A stretch of 64,000 nucleotides of DNA from an uncultured Rikenella sp. (GTDB lineage Bacteria > Bacteroidota > Bacteroidia > Bacteroidales > Rikenellaceae), in assembly GCA_947627885.1 (NCBI GenBank), contig CANQXP010000003.1:20328-84327 (forward strand), written 5' to 3'. Position 1 is the stretch's first letter. Every line of letters starts with the position of its first letter. Under the pieces are notes generated by a model, which saw nothing but the letters and a program-made list of their open reading frames with translations, did no database searches and was not told the DNA's origin. Shown in pieces: positions 20,162-29,744 of this stretch. A program made the position numbers and the translations under genes.

Positions 20162-20701
20162 TTAAACATGAAATCCGGCTCGATAAGCCTGCTCCATGGC
20201 TGGCGTTCCCTCGATCTCGCCCACGCGCCATGCCCCGACGCCGTAGATAACTCCCTTTTCCCGCGGGTTTTCGAGGCAGTCGAGGAAGCCGCGGAAACAC
20301 TCCACGGTGCGCTCCATGGCGGGAACACTCCGCTCGGCCGCCGACACGATAAAGTAGAACTCTTTGTTCCGCATTTCGAGGTAGCGCGCACAGGCCCGGT
20401 CGATCAGCGTCTTCATCTGGGCGCAAAGCGTGTAGAAGTAGACCGGGGTGGCCATCACGATAACGTCCGCCGCGATCATTTTGTCCAGTATCCCGGCAGC
20501 ATCGTCGCGCTGCGGGCATGGCCGGGCGCCGTTGAAGCAGGTGCCGCAACCCGTGCAGTAACCGATCTTGTAATCTTTCAGGAAAACCTTCTCGGCCTCG
20601 TGTCCGGCCTCTTGGGCACCGGCCAGGAAACGTTCGCACAGCCGGTCGGAATTGCCGCCGCGCCGCGGGCTCGACGAGAGGATCAAAATTTTTTTGCTCA
20701 T
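20162..20701 (-). CDS. flavodoxin-like / NADPH-dependent FMN reductase
   Basis: ILSSSPRRGGNSDRLCERF, MATPVYFYTLCAQMKTLIDR. Confidence 0.88.
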   Translation of the reverse strand: MSKKILILSSSPRRGGNSDRLCERFLAGAQEAGHEAEKVFLKDYKIGYCTGCGTCFNGARPCPQRDDAAGILDKMIAADVIVMATPVYFYTLCAQMKTLIDRACARYLEMRNKEFYFIVSAAERSVPAMERTVECFRGFLDCLENPREKGVIYGVGAWRVGEIEGTPAMEQAYRAGFHV

Positions 20702-20781
20702 TGCGTAATTCGTTTAAAATTGTCGTCGGTATATAAGGTTTGCCGTACAATACGAAGATAGCGGTAAAAGACTTTTCATCG

Positions 20782-21345
20782 TTATTCGGTTCGGATCGGC
20801 CTTATCACTTGGGCCGGAACACCTCCGGCGACCACGTTGTCCGGAACGTCCCGCGTGACGACCGCGCCGGCAGCCACTATCGCGTTTTCCCCGATCGTCA
20901 CGCCCGGCAGGATCACGGCCGCCGCCCCGATCCATGCGTTGCGCTTGATGACAACGGGTTTTGTGTAAACATTGTGCCGCAATTCGGGCTGTTCGGCGTG
21001 GTTCTCGGTAATGATGTTCACCTGAGGCCCGACGAAAACGCCGTCTTCGAGGGTAATGCCTCCGCGGTCCATGAACATGCATCCGCTGTTGACGAACACT
21101 TTCCGGCCGAGGCGGATGAATTGGCCGAAGTCGGTGTGGAACGGCGGCACGATCCAGATGGTTTCGTCTATTTTCTGCCCCGTCAGCTCGCCGATGACTT
21201 TACGGACTTGCTCCGGGGTGTGGTACGATGCGTTGAGCTGCCCCGTGATCCGCATGCCTCTCAGCAAAGCCTCATACAATACCGGATATTCCGGGTCGCT
21301 TTCGAGGATCAGATCGCCCCGGCGCATCCTTTCGAAAATGTCCAT
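20782..21345 (-). CDS. maltose/galactoside-type O-acetyltransferase (left-handed beta-helix)
   Basis: hexapeptide repeats NAWIGAAAVILPGVTIGENAIVAAGAVVTRDVPDNVVAGGVPAQVIRPI. Confidence 0.9.
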   Translation of the reverse strand: MDIFERMRRGDLILESDPEYPVLYEALLRGMRITGQLNASYHTPEQVRKVIGELTGQKIDETIWIVPPFHTDFGQFIRLGRKVFVNSGCMFMDRGGITLEDGVFVGPQVNIITENHAEQPELRHNVYTKPVVIKRNAWIGAAAVILPGVTIGENAIVAAGAVVTRDVPDNVVAGGVPAQVIRPIRTE

Positions 21346-21348
21346 CTC

Positions 21349-22377
21349 TTATTTCAGGTTTTCGTTGAAAAATGCCTCCAGTTTATCAAAGGGAATAAGG
21401 CTCGTACGGTCGTAGAGATCGACGTGGCCCGCACCCGTCACGATCAAAAGCTCTTTCGGTTCGGCAGCCCGCTTGTAAGCGTCCTCGCTGAACTCGCGCG
21501 AATGGGCGTTCTCTCCGGCGATGAAGAGCATCGGCCGCGGCGAGATGGTTTCGATGTCGTTGAACGGATAGAAATTCATAAATTTCACATTGCTCGTCAG
21601 GGTAGGGTGGGTGGTGGTCAGCGGGTCGGCTCCCTGCGGAATGACCTCGCCACGCGGCGTGCGGTAGAACTCGTAAAACTCGCGCTCGACGGGCGTGGAA
21701 CTCTCCGTCAGCTCATGCACCGAACCGCTGGTGTATTTCGCGGGGCCGCCGGAGAATTCGGTGTAGCGTTGTTCGGCGGCTTCCGCCAGGATTTGTTTAC
21801 GCTGTTCCAAGGAGAGGGCATGTCCGAGTCCGTCGCGGTTGGCCGCTCCCATGTCGTACATGCTGACCGTTGCGATGGCTTTCAGCCGCGGGTCTATCTT
21901 CGCCGCGCTGACGGCGAAACTGCCGCTGCCGCAGATGCCGACCACGCCGATCCGCTCGCGGTCGATAAAGTCGCGGGTGCCGAGATAATCCACCGCCGCG
22001 CTGAAGTCTTCGGCGTAGATGTCAGGCGAGACGGCATTGCGTGGTTCACCCTCGCTCTCGCCCCAGAAAGAGAGGTCGAGGGAGAGGGTCACAAAGCCGC
22101 GTTCGGCCAGTTTCGTGGCATAAAGGTTCGCGCTCTGTTCCTTGACGGCGCCCATCGGATGGCCTACGATGACGGCTGGGCGTCGCTCCCCGGCTTTCAT
22201 CTCCTTCGGCAGGAAAAGGTTCGCGCCTACTTTCATTTTGTAAAGATTCGGGAAGGAGACCTTCTCGATGTTCACGGAATCGCTTTGGTAGAAATTTTCC
22301 GTGTCGGCCTGTGCGTAAGACCGGGTCGATGCGAGTGTCATAAGGCAAACTGTCGTTAAAGTAAGTATTCGTTTCAT
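21349..22377 (-). CDS. secreted alpha/beta hydrolase (dienelactone-hydrolase-like)
   Basis: signal peptide MKRILTLTTVCLMTLASTRSYA; GICGSGSFAVSAA nucleophile elbow; GAGHVDLYD. Confidence 0.88.
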   Translation of the reverse strand: MKRILTLTTVCLMTLASTRSYAQADTENFYQSDSVNIEKVSFPNLYKMKVGANLFLPKEMKAGERRPAVIVGHPMGAVKEQSANLYATKLAERGFVTLSLDLSFWGESEGEPRNAVSPDIYAEDFSAAVDYLGTRDFIDRERIGVVGICGSGSFAVSAAKIDPRLKAIATVSMYDMGAANRDGLGHALSLEQRKQILAEAAEQRYTEFSGGPAKYTSGSVHELTESSTPVEREFYEFYRTPRGEVIPQGADPLTTTHPTLTSNVKFMNFYPFNDIETISPRPMLFIAGENAHSREFSEDAYKRAAEPKELLIVTGAGHVDLYDRTSLIPFDKLEAFFNENLK

Positions 22378-22434
22378 GATTATTGCTTTCGGATTTTGTA
22401 CCTTGCAAAGGTAAAGGGCGGCTTGCGGCGGGTC

Positions 22435-22570
22435 GGTAGACGGATTACGGTTTGTTTTACCCGGATTACAGGTCGTTATTTTTTTTATTCTTTCCGATCT
22501 ATAATTACTAACGCTCTGTTTCGGAGCGTGGCAGGTAGACGGATTACAGGTTCTTTTACCCGGATTACGG
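22435..22570. promoter_or_regulatory. two tandem operator-like elements, each with a pair of CGGATTAC boxes 21 bp apart
   Basis: GGTAGACGGATTACGGTTTGTTTTACCCGGATTACAGG (22435-22472) and GGTAGACGGATTACAGGTTCTTTTACCCGGATTACGG (22534-22570), between divergent hydrolase and araC genes. Confidence 0.65.
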
Positions 22571-22638
22571 ATTCCGCTGCCGGGCAGGGCGGGAAAACCG
22601 GGAAAGCGTGTATTTTTGCCCTTATAAACGACAACGCT

Positions 22639-23541
22639 ATGGACAATAAAATTCTTCACCTCGAAACCGTCGATGCCTATAACAAGCTGCTGGAGATCGA
22701 AACGCTCCATCCGCTGGTCAGCGTCATCGACATGTCGCAGGCAAAGCCGATGCGGCACATGCGGCACACTTTCGAATTGTATGTGATCTTCCTCAAAGAG
22801 GTCAAATGCGGGGACTTGCGGTACGGCCGGCACTATTACGATTACCAGGAGGGCACCTTGGTCTGTGTCGCCCCGGGGCAGGTGGTCGGGGTGGAGGATA
22901 ACGGCGAGGTTTTCCAGCCGAAGGGGTGGGCGCTGGTGTTCCACCCCGACCTGATCCGGGGTACCTCGCTGGGGCAGCATATCAAAGAGTATACGTTTTT
23001 TTCATACGAGTCCAACGAGGCGCTCCACCTCTCGGAGCGGGAACGCGAAATGGTGGTCGAGTGCCTGCAAAAGATCCGGCACGAGTTGGAGCATGCCATC
23101 GACCGACACAGCAAGCGGTTGATCGCCATCAATATCGAGATGCTGCTCGACTATTGCCTGCGGTTTTACGAGCGGCAGTTCATTACGCGGTCGAATGTCA
23201 ACCGCGATGTGCTGACCCGTTTTGAACGGCTGCTCGACGATTATTTCGCCGGCGACCGGGCGCAGCGTGACGGCTTGCCATCCGTGAAATACTGTGCGGG
23301 AGAACTGTGCCTTTCCCCGAACTATTTCGGCGACCTGGTCAAAAAGGAGACGGGCAAAACCGCCCAGGAGTATATTCAGCTCAAGTTGATCGGCGTTGCA
23401 AAGGAGCGCATACTGGATCCGGAGCGGACGATCGGGCAGGTCGCTTATGAACTGGGGTTTCAATACCCGCAGCATTTCACCCGGCTGTTCAAGAAAGTGA
23501 CTGGCTATACGCCCAATGAATATCGGGCACGTGCCAATTGA
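22639..23541 (+). CDS. AraC-family transcriptional regulator
   Basis: YCAGELCLSPNYFGDLVKKETGKTAQEYIQLKLI...IGQVAYELGFQYPQHFTRLFKKVTGYTPNEYR. Confidence 0.93.
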   Translation: MDNKILHLETVDAYNKLLEIETLHPLVSVIDMSQAKPMRHMRHTFELYVIFLKEVKCGDLRYGRHYYDYQEGTLVCVAPGQVVGVEDNGEVFQPKGWALVFHPDLIRGTSLGQHIKEYTFFSYESNEALHLSEREREMVVECLQKIRHELEHAIDRHSKRLIAINIEMLLDYCLRFYERQFITRSNVNRDVLTRFERLLDDYFAGDRAQRDGLPSVKYCAGELCLSPNYFGDLVKKETGKTAQEYIQLKLIGVAKERILDPERTIGQVAYELGFQYPQHFTRLFKKVTGYTPNEYRARAN

Positions 23542-23597
23542 CGTTTGGAAGGCAGGTTCAGTACCGGTGATAAGGCACGGATGCCACGAAACCGGGA

Positions 23598-24446
23598 TCA
23601 GAGTTCTTTCTCCCACTGCATGAACAGATCGACCGTTGCGGGGTCGTAGTGCGAGAAGAAAAGGCTTTCGCCCTTGTCCAGTGCAGCGATGGCGGCCATG
23701 TCTTCGGCCGTAAGGACGAAATCGAACACATCGAGATTCTCGACCATACGCTCCTTATGCGTCGATTTCGGGATGACCGCCACGCCCCGCTGAATCAGAA
23801 ATCGCAAAGCCGTCTGCGCAACCGATTTGCCGTATCTGGCACCGATCTTTTCCAGCGTCCCGTTCGTAAAGAAATCGTTGCGCCCCTCCGCGAACGGCCC
23901 CCACGACATAATCTGCGTGCCATATCTCTCCATAATCCGCTGCGGAGCGGTCTGCTGGTTGAAGACGTGCGTTTCCACCTGGTTCACCGCCGGCTTGATC
24001 TCCGCATGTTCAGCCAGGTCGATAAAACGGTCAGGATAGAAATTCGACACGCCGATGGCACGGGCTTTCCCCATCCTGACGGCCGCTTCCATTGCCCGGT
24101 AGGCTCCGTAATAGTCGTTGAAAGGCTGGTGAAGCAAAAGCAGGTCGATGTAACCGGTCTGCAATCTGCCGAGCGATTCGTCGATCGAGGCGGCGGCTTT
24201 CGCCTCGCCATAATTGTTTAACCAGATCTTCGTCGTGATAAAAAGTTCTTCGCGGGGCACACCGCATTTGCGAAGGGCTTTGCCCACACCTTCTTCGTTG
24301 TGGTAAGCCTGCGCCGTGTCGATCAAGCGATAGCCCGCTCCGATGGCGTCCGATACGCAACGTTCGCACTCACGGGGATTGATTTGGTAGACGCCGTAAC
24401 CCAGTATGGGCATCTTAACTCCATTGTTTAATTTTACAAATTCCAT
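23598..24446 (-). CDS. aldo/keto reductase
   Basis: MPILGYGVYQINP, GYRLIDTAQAYHNEEGVGKAL, AIGVSNF, PKSTHKERM. Confidence 0.94.
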   Translation of the reverse strand: MEFVKLNNGVKMPILGYGVYQINPRECERCVSDAIGAGYRLIDTAQAYHNEEGVGKALRKCGVPREELFITTKIWLNNYGEAKAAASIDESLGRLQTGYIDLLLLHQPFNDYYGAYRAMEAAVRMGKARAIGVSNFYPDRFIDLAEHAEIKPAVNQVETHVFNQQTAPQRIMERYGTQIMSWGPFAEGRNDFFTNGTLEKIGARYGKSVAQTALRFLIQRGVAVIPKSTHKERMVENLDVFDFVLTAEDMAAIAALDKGESLFFSHYDPATVDLFMQWEKEL

Positions 24447-24473
24447 ATTTTTTCCGTTATTATTTTAGTCTGA

Positions 24474-24505
24474 TACGGCCTGTTTTTATCGCCTGTACGG
24501 CCTGT
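24474..24505. repeat. direct repeat TACGGCCTGT x2, 22 bp apart, upstream of aldo/keto reductase
   Basis: copies at 24474-24483 and 24496-24505. Confidence 0.6.
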
Positions 24506-24562
24506 ACTTCTTTACTGTCAGCCTGAAAAGTCGACGTTCATCTGCCTCCGGTGTGAATGGCA

Positions 24563-25804
24563 TTACTCATTTTCAGGTACCACTTCATTCAGGCAGGCGA
24601 CAGCGTTAAGCGTACGCGGATAACCGATATAAGGCAAAAGCTGCGTCACAACCGCCAGCAGCGTGTCTTTGCCGTTTCCGACGTTCAGGTTACCCTGGAT
24701 ATGGCCCTTGACCTGCGATTCGCAGCCGCCTAACGACACGAGTATCGAAAAAGTAAGCAGTTCGCGCTGCCGGGCGTCCAGTCCGGTGCGGGTCTGGTAG
24801 TCGCCGAAACAGTTGGCCGAGAGGTAACGCTGAATATGCTTCTGGTTCTGCGGAGCAGCCTCATACATCCGGTCGATCTGACCGCCGAATATCTCTTTTT
24901 GCAGCGCGAGTCCCTTCTCGAAACGCGTTTCGGGCGAGGTCGTAGACTGTCCCTCCAACGGCAGTTCCACACCGTTGACCGTCAGGAAATCGTTCGTCAC
25001 ACCGATAAAATCGACGACTTTTGCCATACCTACATAAGGTACGGCATGGTAAAGCACCTCCTTGATCTCGACCGGTGTGATGCCGTTTGCCATCGCTGCG
25101 CGAAGCGTCAGGCGGTATGTTTCGGCGGCTTGCTGCGCTATGGCGGAGGCGAGGGTTACCAGGATGCGCGTCCGGATATCCAGTTCTCCGTACCGCTGCG
25201 TTTCACCGAAAGCGAAATTGCCGAAGATTTCGGCCAGCTCCGGATCGTTTTCCAAATGGGCATTCCATGCCGGGAGTTGGCGCTCCGATGTCTCCGAAAG
25301 GGTGCCGCCCGTTGCTTCGTCATATTGCTTGTCATCCACCGGGCCGAGCCAGGTTGACTTGTTCGTTTGCGGGTTGCATGTGACCGCAAGGTGCGAGAAC
25401 CAACTGTCCGGGGCGGCGCCGTGCCAGTGCACTGCATCCGGGGCGATCTCTACTACGTCGCCCGGCAGAAGTTCACGGGCCGGTTTGCCCTCTTCCTGAT
25501 AGTAACCGCGGCCTGCCGTGACAATGAGCAACTGGCCCCCCGTGTGGCTGTGCCAGTTGTTGCGGCAGCCCGGTTCGAAGGTCACGTTCGATACGGGAAC
25601 GTTCAGCTCCTTGAGTTGCGTGAGCGGGGCCAGATAAGACTGCCCGATAAAGTATTGCGCATAGGCGGTGTTCGGCTCGCCCTGCGGGAAAATCTGTTGA
25701 AATTTCGTTTCGTGTTCCATATCCTTTGCTTGTGCGTTTATCGGATCGCCGAAGCCGAATAGTAATCCGGCAATGGCAATCACATTCAAAATACTTTTTT
25801 TCAT
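24563..25804 (-). CDS. secreted cupin + carboxymuconolactone-decarboxylase (two CMD domains) fusion
   Basis: cupin NVTFEPGCRNNWHSHTGGQLLIVTAGRGYYQEEGKPARELLPGDVVEIAPDAVHWHGA; two CMD/AhpD-like repeats ending in LYHAVPYVGMAKV and VTQLLPYIGYPRTLNAVACL. Confidence 0.9.
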   Translation of the reverse strand: MKKSILNVIAIAGLLFGFGDPINAQAKDMEHETKFQQIFPQGEPNTAYAQYFIGQSYLAPLTQLKELNVPVSNVTFEPGCRNNWHSHTGGQLLIVTAGRGYYQEEGKPARELLPGDVVEIAPDAVHWHGAAPDSWFSHLAVTCNPQTNKSTWLGPVDDKQYDEATGGTLSETSERQLPAWNAHLENDPELAEIFGNFAFGETQRYGELDIRTRILVTLASAIAQQAAETYRLTLRAAMANGITPVEIKEVLYHAVPYVGMAKVVDFIGVTNDFLTVNGVELPLEGQSTTSPETRFEKGLALQKEIFGGQIDRMYEAAPQNQKHIQRYLSANCFGDYQTRTGLDARQRELLTFSILVSLGGCESQVKGHIQGNLNVGNGKDTLLAVVTQLLPYIGYPRTLNAVACLNEVVPENE

Positions 25805-25876
25805 CGAAATTCATGTTAATCGGTTAACTTTATCCCATATTGCAATATTACGGCAGGAGTTTTATCATAAGGTTAT

Positions 25877-25898
25877 ACGGATTACGGTTTCAGTTACC
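25877..25898 (-). promoter_or_regulatory. third operator-like element upstream of the cupin-CMD gene
   Basis: ACGGATTACGGTTTcagTTACC, same core and spacing as 22440-22461 (ACGGATTACGGTTTgttTTACC). Confidence 0.55.
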
Positions 25899-26316
25899 AG
25901 AATCAACGATTGTGATTAAATACGGATAAATCGATTTTATAAACGGGTAATCGTCCCGCTTTTTTTGGAGAAAATGCGGATGTTAAGGTATTCATGAGAA
26001 GAAATGGCGTTGATTCATTAAAGAAAATTACAGCCGGGATCGACAAACTGGAGGTATTCCTTTTGTCCCGTGGAAATAAAGATCCGGATATGATTGAATT
26101 TTTCCGAAAAGTGCAAGCTCTCCGGTCTTTCGACGTGGCGCACCGCACAAGCTCTGACTCAGGAAAGGGGGAACCTATCGAGACATATTTTTAAATAGAT
26201 ACCAGAAGTAAACGCGAAATCTTGGATGGCATTTTCGATGGATTCGTGGGTTATCTGGGAAAATTGCGGTCTGCATTTATGGAAATTTGAATGCCAAGGG
26301 TATTAAATGTATCTGG

Positions 26317-26345
26317 GCCGGACAGCGATAGTTGTCCGGCTTTTT
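26317..26345 (+). terminator. intrinsic terminator
   Basis: GCCGGACAgcgatagtTGTCCGGCTTTTT. Confidence 0.75.
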
Positions 26346-26497
26346 GTTCATGTAGGTATGTAAATATATAATTGCAGTTATTTAGGTAAAATTACCTGAA
26401 TTATTTGTGCGAATAGTCCTCTTTTCTTTAACTTTACCACTATTAGAAGGTTCGATACCGGATTTATCAATTATTCAATTACCCCCAAATTTATTGC

Positions 26498-28006
26498 ATG
26501 ATGAAAAGAAAACTACGCTACTTATTTACCTTGGCGCTGCTGGCGGTAGTGTCCTGTACGAAAACCGACCTGACAACCCCCGATCCCGGCGCTGTCCAGG
26601 AGGCTATTACCCTTAGCGCCGAGGAAACGGAGCGGCTGCCCTTGTTTGAGTCCGACTACAACCGTTCACACGAAGAAGTGCTTGCGATAGCGGACAATCT
26701 GATGCAGCAGATTGTCAAAGACCGGCAACTCGTAAAAACACGGTCGCAGGCCGGACGGCCCATCCTGTCGGATTCCATCGTGATCGCCACACCTGCTACC
26801 CGCAGTGCAACCGCCAACGTACCGGAAGAGACAAAGATATATGTGGTGAACTTCGGGGAAAAGGCAAGCTTTACTCTGATCGCCGCAGATAAACGGGTAC
26901 TCACACCGGTATTGTCCTATTCGGAATCCGGGGACTTCCGCACCGACACCGACAATCCGGGGGCACAATTGGCGGTGGAATATATGCAGAGTTACGTGCA
27001 GGAGGAGATAGCCCGGCTGGAGGAAATGCGCGGAGATTCCATTTACGTGGCGTTACAGCATCGGTATGGTTTCGGGGCCGCCAAAGAGCCTGCAACGGAA
27101 AACGTAGCGACTCGCGCAAGATACGACGCGCCCTATTATCCGATGGAGGGGATGCCGGGCGGCTCGCCGGACAATCCTTACGGCACTAAACAAGGTTCCA
27201 ACTGGCAGGTGGTGTCTAACGGTTTGACCTGGTACTGGGCGCCGGTAGACCGGATGGTCGATGCGGAAACGCCGTGGTACCAGGAGATGCTGACCCTCGT
27301 CTATCCGATGATCCCGACCCAGTGGGGGCAGGACTGGCCCTACAATACGGAGGTGAAGAGAGTGAAAGGAGTACCCAAAACCGGTTGCGGGCCGACGGCG
27401 ATGGCCCAGATCATGGCTTACCATCGCAAGCCCGCCGGATATATGTGGAGCAGCTACGGGTATAACCTCTTGACCAACCTTAATAGGGAGTATAACTACG
27501 ACTTCAGCTGGGAATGCAAATCATCGGCAGTGATAGACAATATCGGGAAGTTGCTGCTCGATGTCGGAACCATTTCGGGGGCGCAATATATGCCGTCTTT
27601 AACAGGACTCTATACTGCGGATGCTGCGAAAGGTTTTCGGGCAATGGGCTATTGGTGCGATTATAGGAATTATTATGACCAAAGGCTCATCGAATATAGT
27701 TTAACTGACAAAAAACCGGTCTATATGAGCGGCGCACGGAAAGATGGGGGAGCGCATGCCTGGATCGTGGACGGCTACGGACAAAAAGCAGATTACAACA
27801 TGGTCTATAAGAATTGCTATTACCAGGGGGAATATGTGGGTTATATCAAAACCGCTTCCGTCAATTTCACGATGGACGAATACTACTACCACTGTAACTG
27901 GGGGTGGCACGGACAGGACAACGGCTGGTATCTGGCCGGTATGTTCAACCCGCCGAGTCACGGGAACTACGAGGATTACCAGTATATGATTGTCGAGATC
28001 CAATAG
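26498..28006 (+). CDS. C10-family (streptopain-like) cysteine peptidase, lipoprotein/secreted, with Spi-type prodomain
   Basis: VSCTKTD lipobox; PTQWGQDWPYN, TGCGPTAMAQIMAYHRKP (Cys), GGAHAWIVDGYG (His). Confidence 0.9.
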   Translation: MMKRKLRYLFTLALLAVVSCTKTDLTTPDPGAVQEAITLSAEETERLPLFESDYNRSHEEVLAIADNLMQQIVKDRQLVKTRSQAGRPILSDSIVIATPATRSATANVPEETKIYVVNFGEKASFTLIAADKRVLTPVLSYSESGDFRTDTDNPGAQLAVEYMQSYVQEEIARLEEMRGDSIYVALQHRYGFGAAKEPATENVATRARYDAPYYPMEGMPGGSPDNPYGTKQGSNWQVVSNGLTWYWAPVDRMVDAETPWYQEMLTLVYPMIPTQWGQDWPYNTEVKRVKGVPKTGCGPTAMAQIMAYHRKPAGYMWSSYGYNLLTNLNREYNYDFSWECKSSAVIDNIGKLLLDVGTISGAQYMPSLTGLYTADAAKGFRAMGYWCDYRNYYDQRLIEYSLTDKKPVYMSGARKDGGAHAWIVDGYGQKADYNMVYKNCYYQGEYVGYIKTASVNFTMDEYYYHCNWGWHGQDNGWYLAGMFNPPSHGNYEDYQYMIVEIQ

Positions 28007-28034
28007 CTACTACTAACACTAATATACTACAACT

Positions 28035-28709
28035 ATGAAACACGCTCTGAAAAGCCGGGCTATCGTCCTGGTCTCCGTACTGGCAACCGGCACCGGGCTG
28101 GCGGGTTGCTCGAAAGAGAAGGCCCCGGAAAAAGCCATCGAGTCGGAACCCTACGATAACGAAGTCGTCCTGTATGTCACGCTCCAGAATAAGGTGCTGA
28201 ATGTGGGGTCCTCCTTAACATATCCGGATTGTACCGGCACGCCTGAATCTCCGGCTTGGTATACTGTCGATATCCGGTTGACAAACAAAGCGGGAATTAA
28301 ACAGGATACGGCTTGGATCGCCGACGGCACCAAGTTTATTCGCAAAGAGCTGCCTGACAAACCGATAACCGGAGTAGAGATCATCGCCAATGCGGACTAC
28401 GACCAGGCGCACCCCAAAGGCAGCTCCCTGATTGACCTGATGGAGATTGACTACCTGAAAAGCGATGGTTCCGGATACCTGTCGATGGATCTGGCGGAAT
28501 ATTTCTCCACGCTTGGAAAAGTGGATTGGCAAGAATGGACTTTTCGGCTGGCGGCTACAACACCACCGTCGAAAGAGAATGAAATCGGTTTTTATGTCAA
28601 TGAAGACCACCCGGAAAATTTTGCCGGAGTGACGCTGAAGCTGACGCTGGAAGACGGGACGGTAATAGAGACTGTGCCGGACGACTGGGGACCTATGCCG
28701 ACGGAGTGA
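28035..28709 (+). CDS. lipoprotein of unknown function downstream of C10 peptidase
   Basis: lipobox LAGCSK; short intergenic distance to 26498..28006. Confidence 0.75.
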   Translation: MKHALKSRAIVLVSVLATGTGLAGCSKEKAPEKAIESEPYDNEVVLYVTLQNKVLNVGSSLTYPDCTGTPESPAWYTVDIRLTNKAGIKQDTAWIADGTKFIRKELPDKPITGVEIIANADYDQAHPKGSSLIDLMEIDYLKSDGSGYLSMDLAEYFSTLGKVDWQEWTFRLAATTPPSKENEIGFYVNEDHPENFAGVTLKLTLEDGTVIETVPDDWGPMPTE

Positions 28710-28762
28710 CCTTTATCCAAACTGAAAAACGATTCTCAGACTACTTCTAACGCCACGAGAAA

Positions 28763-29377
28763 ATGAAACACACGTTCAAAAGCCGGGCTATTGTCCTGGC
28801 CTCTGTACTTGCAACCGGCACCGGGCTGGCGGGTTGCGGAAGAAACGCCCCTCTGCGAGGCGCCATACAGTACCGAAACGACGGTTTATGCAACGGCACA
28901 AAACCAAGTTCTGGATGCCGGGGCAGTTTATTACAGCCCTGAGGTTGCAGCCGGGATGACAACGACGGAACCGTCGTGGTATCAAATCGAATTATCGCTC
29001 ACTGATGGTATGAAGGCGGAATCAAAGACCGATGGGTTCGCAATGACACCCTCTTTGCGAAAAAGACATTCGAGCCCTTGAAAATCGTCGGAATAGACGT
29101 GATCCTTGAGACGGACTACGATGCGAATCATCCGAAGGGATCGTCTATCGCAGACCAGTTCGACATCGAGTCATCCGGCGGGACAAGAGCCGATATGCAG
29201 GAATTTTTTCGAACTGGTGGCGTTGTGGAATGGAAGGGAGGAAAAGTATGTTCGCTGATCGCCAGGACTTTTCCTTCGGTCGGATATAACAAGTCGGAAT
29301 TTTTCGATTGGCCGCGTCCAACGACGTCAAGTCATCGTGGTTTCGGAGCGATCCTGCGCCTTACATTGGAAGACTGA
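28763..29377 (+). pseudogene. decayed tandem paralog of the 28035..28709 lipoprotein, at least two frameshifts
   Basis: MKHTFKSRAIVLASVLATGTGLAGC nearly identical start; homologous blocks in three successive frames (..TVYATAQNQVLDAG.., ..WVRNDTLFAKK.., ETDYDANHPKGSSIADQ). Confidence 0.85.
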
Positions 29378-29744
29378 ACCCTCCCTTAACGCCGTCTATT
29401 ACGCACCGGGATCGGCCCCTTCCCAGGAAAGATAGCGGCACAAGGCTTTGGTGCGTTCTGTAGTAAAAACTTGTATTAACTTTGTTCAAAGGTTTTCCCC
29501 TGTATTGGGGAAAAGAGACTTGATCGACGTTAGAAAATTTTGGTAAATTTTCGTCCGGAAGATCAAGCACGTCATCCGCGTTCCATCAGGTACGGCGGAT
29601 GGATCGTTCCATCATCCTAACAGGCATGGGATCGTGCTTGTATGCCACACGGGTTTACCAGAGCCTTACTGTTCGTACAGACATGATACCCACGCTTCTT
29701 TTCATAACCCTTTTATTTTAAACGCATTAAAATACCATAAGGAT

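Noticed and set aside
22435-22570. CRISPR-like repeats
   Set aside because: Only two ~37-bp copies, located in a divergent promoter with internal 21-bp periodicity and no cas genes; fits an operator better.
25994-26194. 66-aa ORF MRRNGVDSLKKITAGIDKLEVFLLSRG...
   Set aside because: No motif recognised and no promoter evidence; cannot be distinguished from a remnant.
29560-29645. Possible structured RNA with GATCAAGCACG ... CGTGCTTG complementarity
   Set aside because: Short complementarity in a pseudogene-rich spacer; no promoter or terminator evidence.
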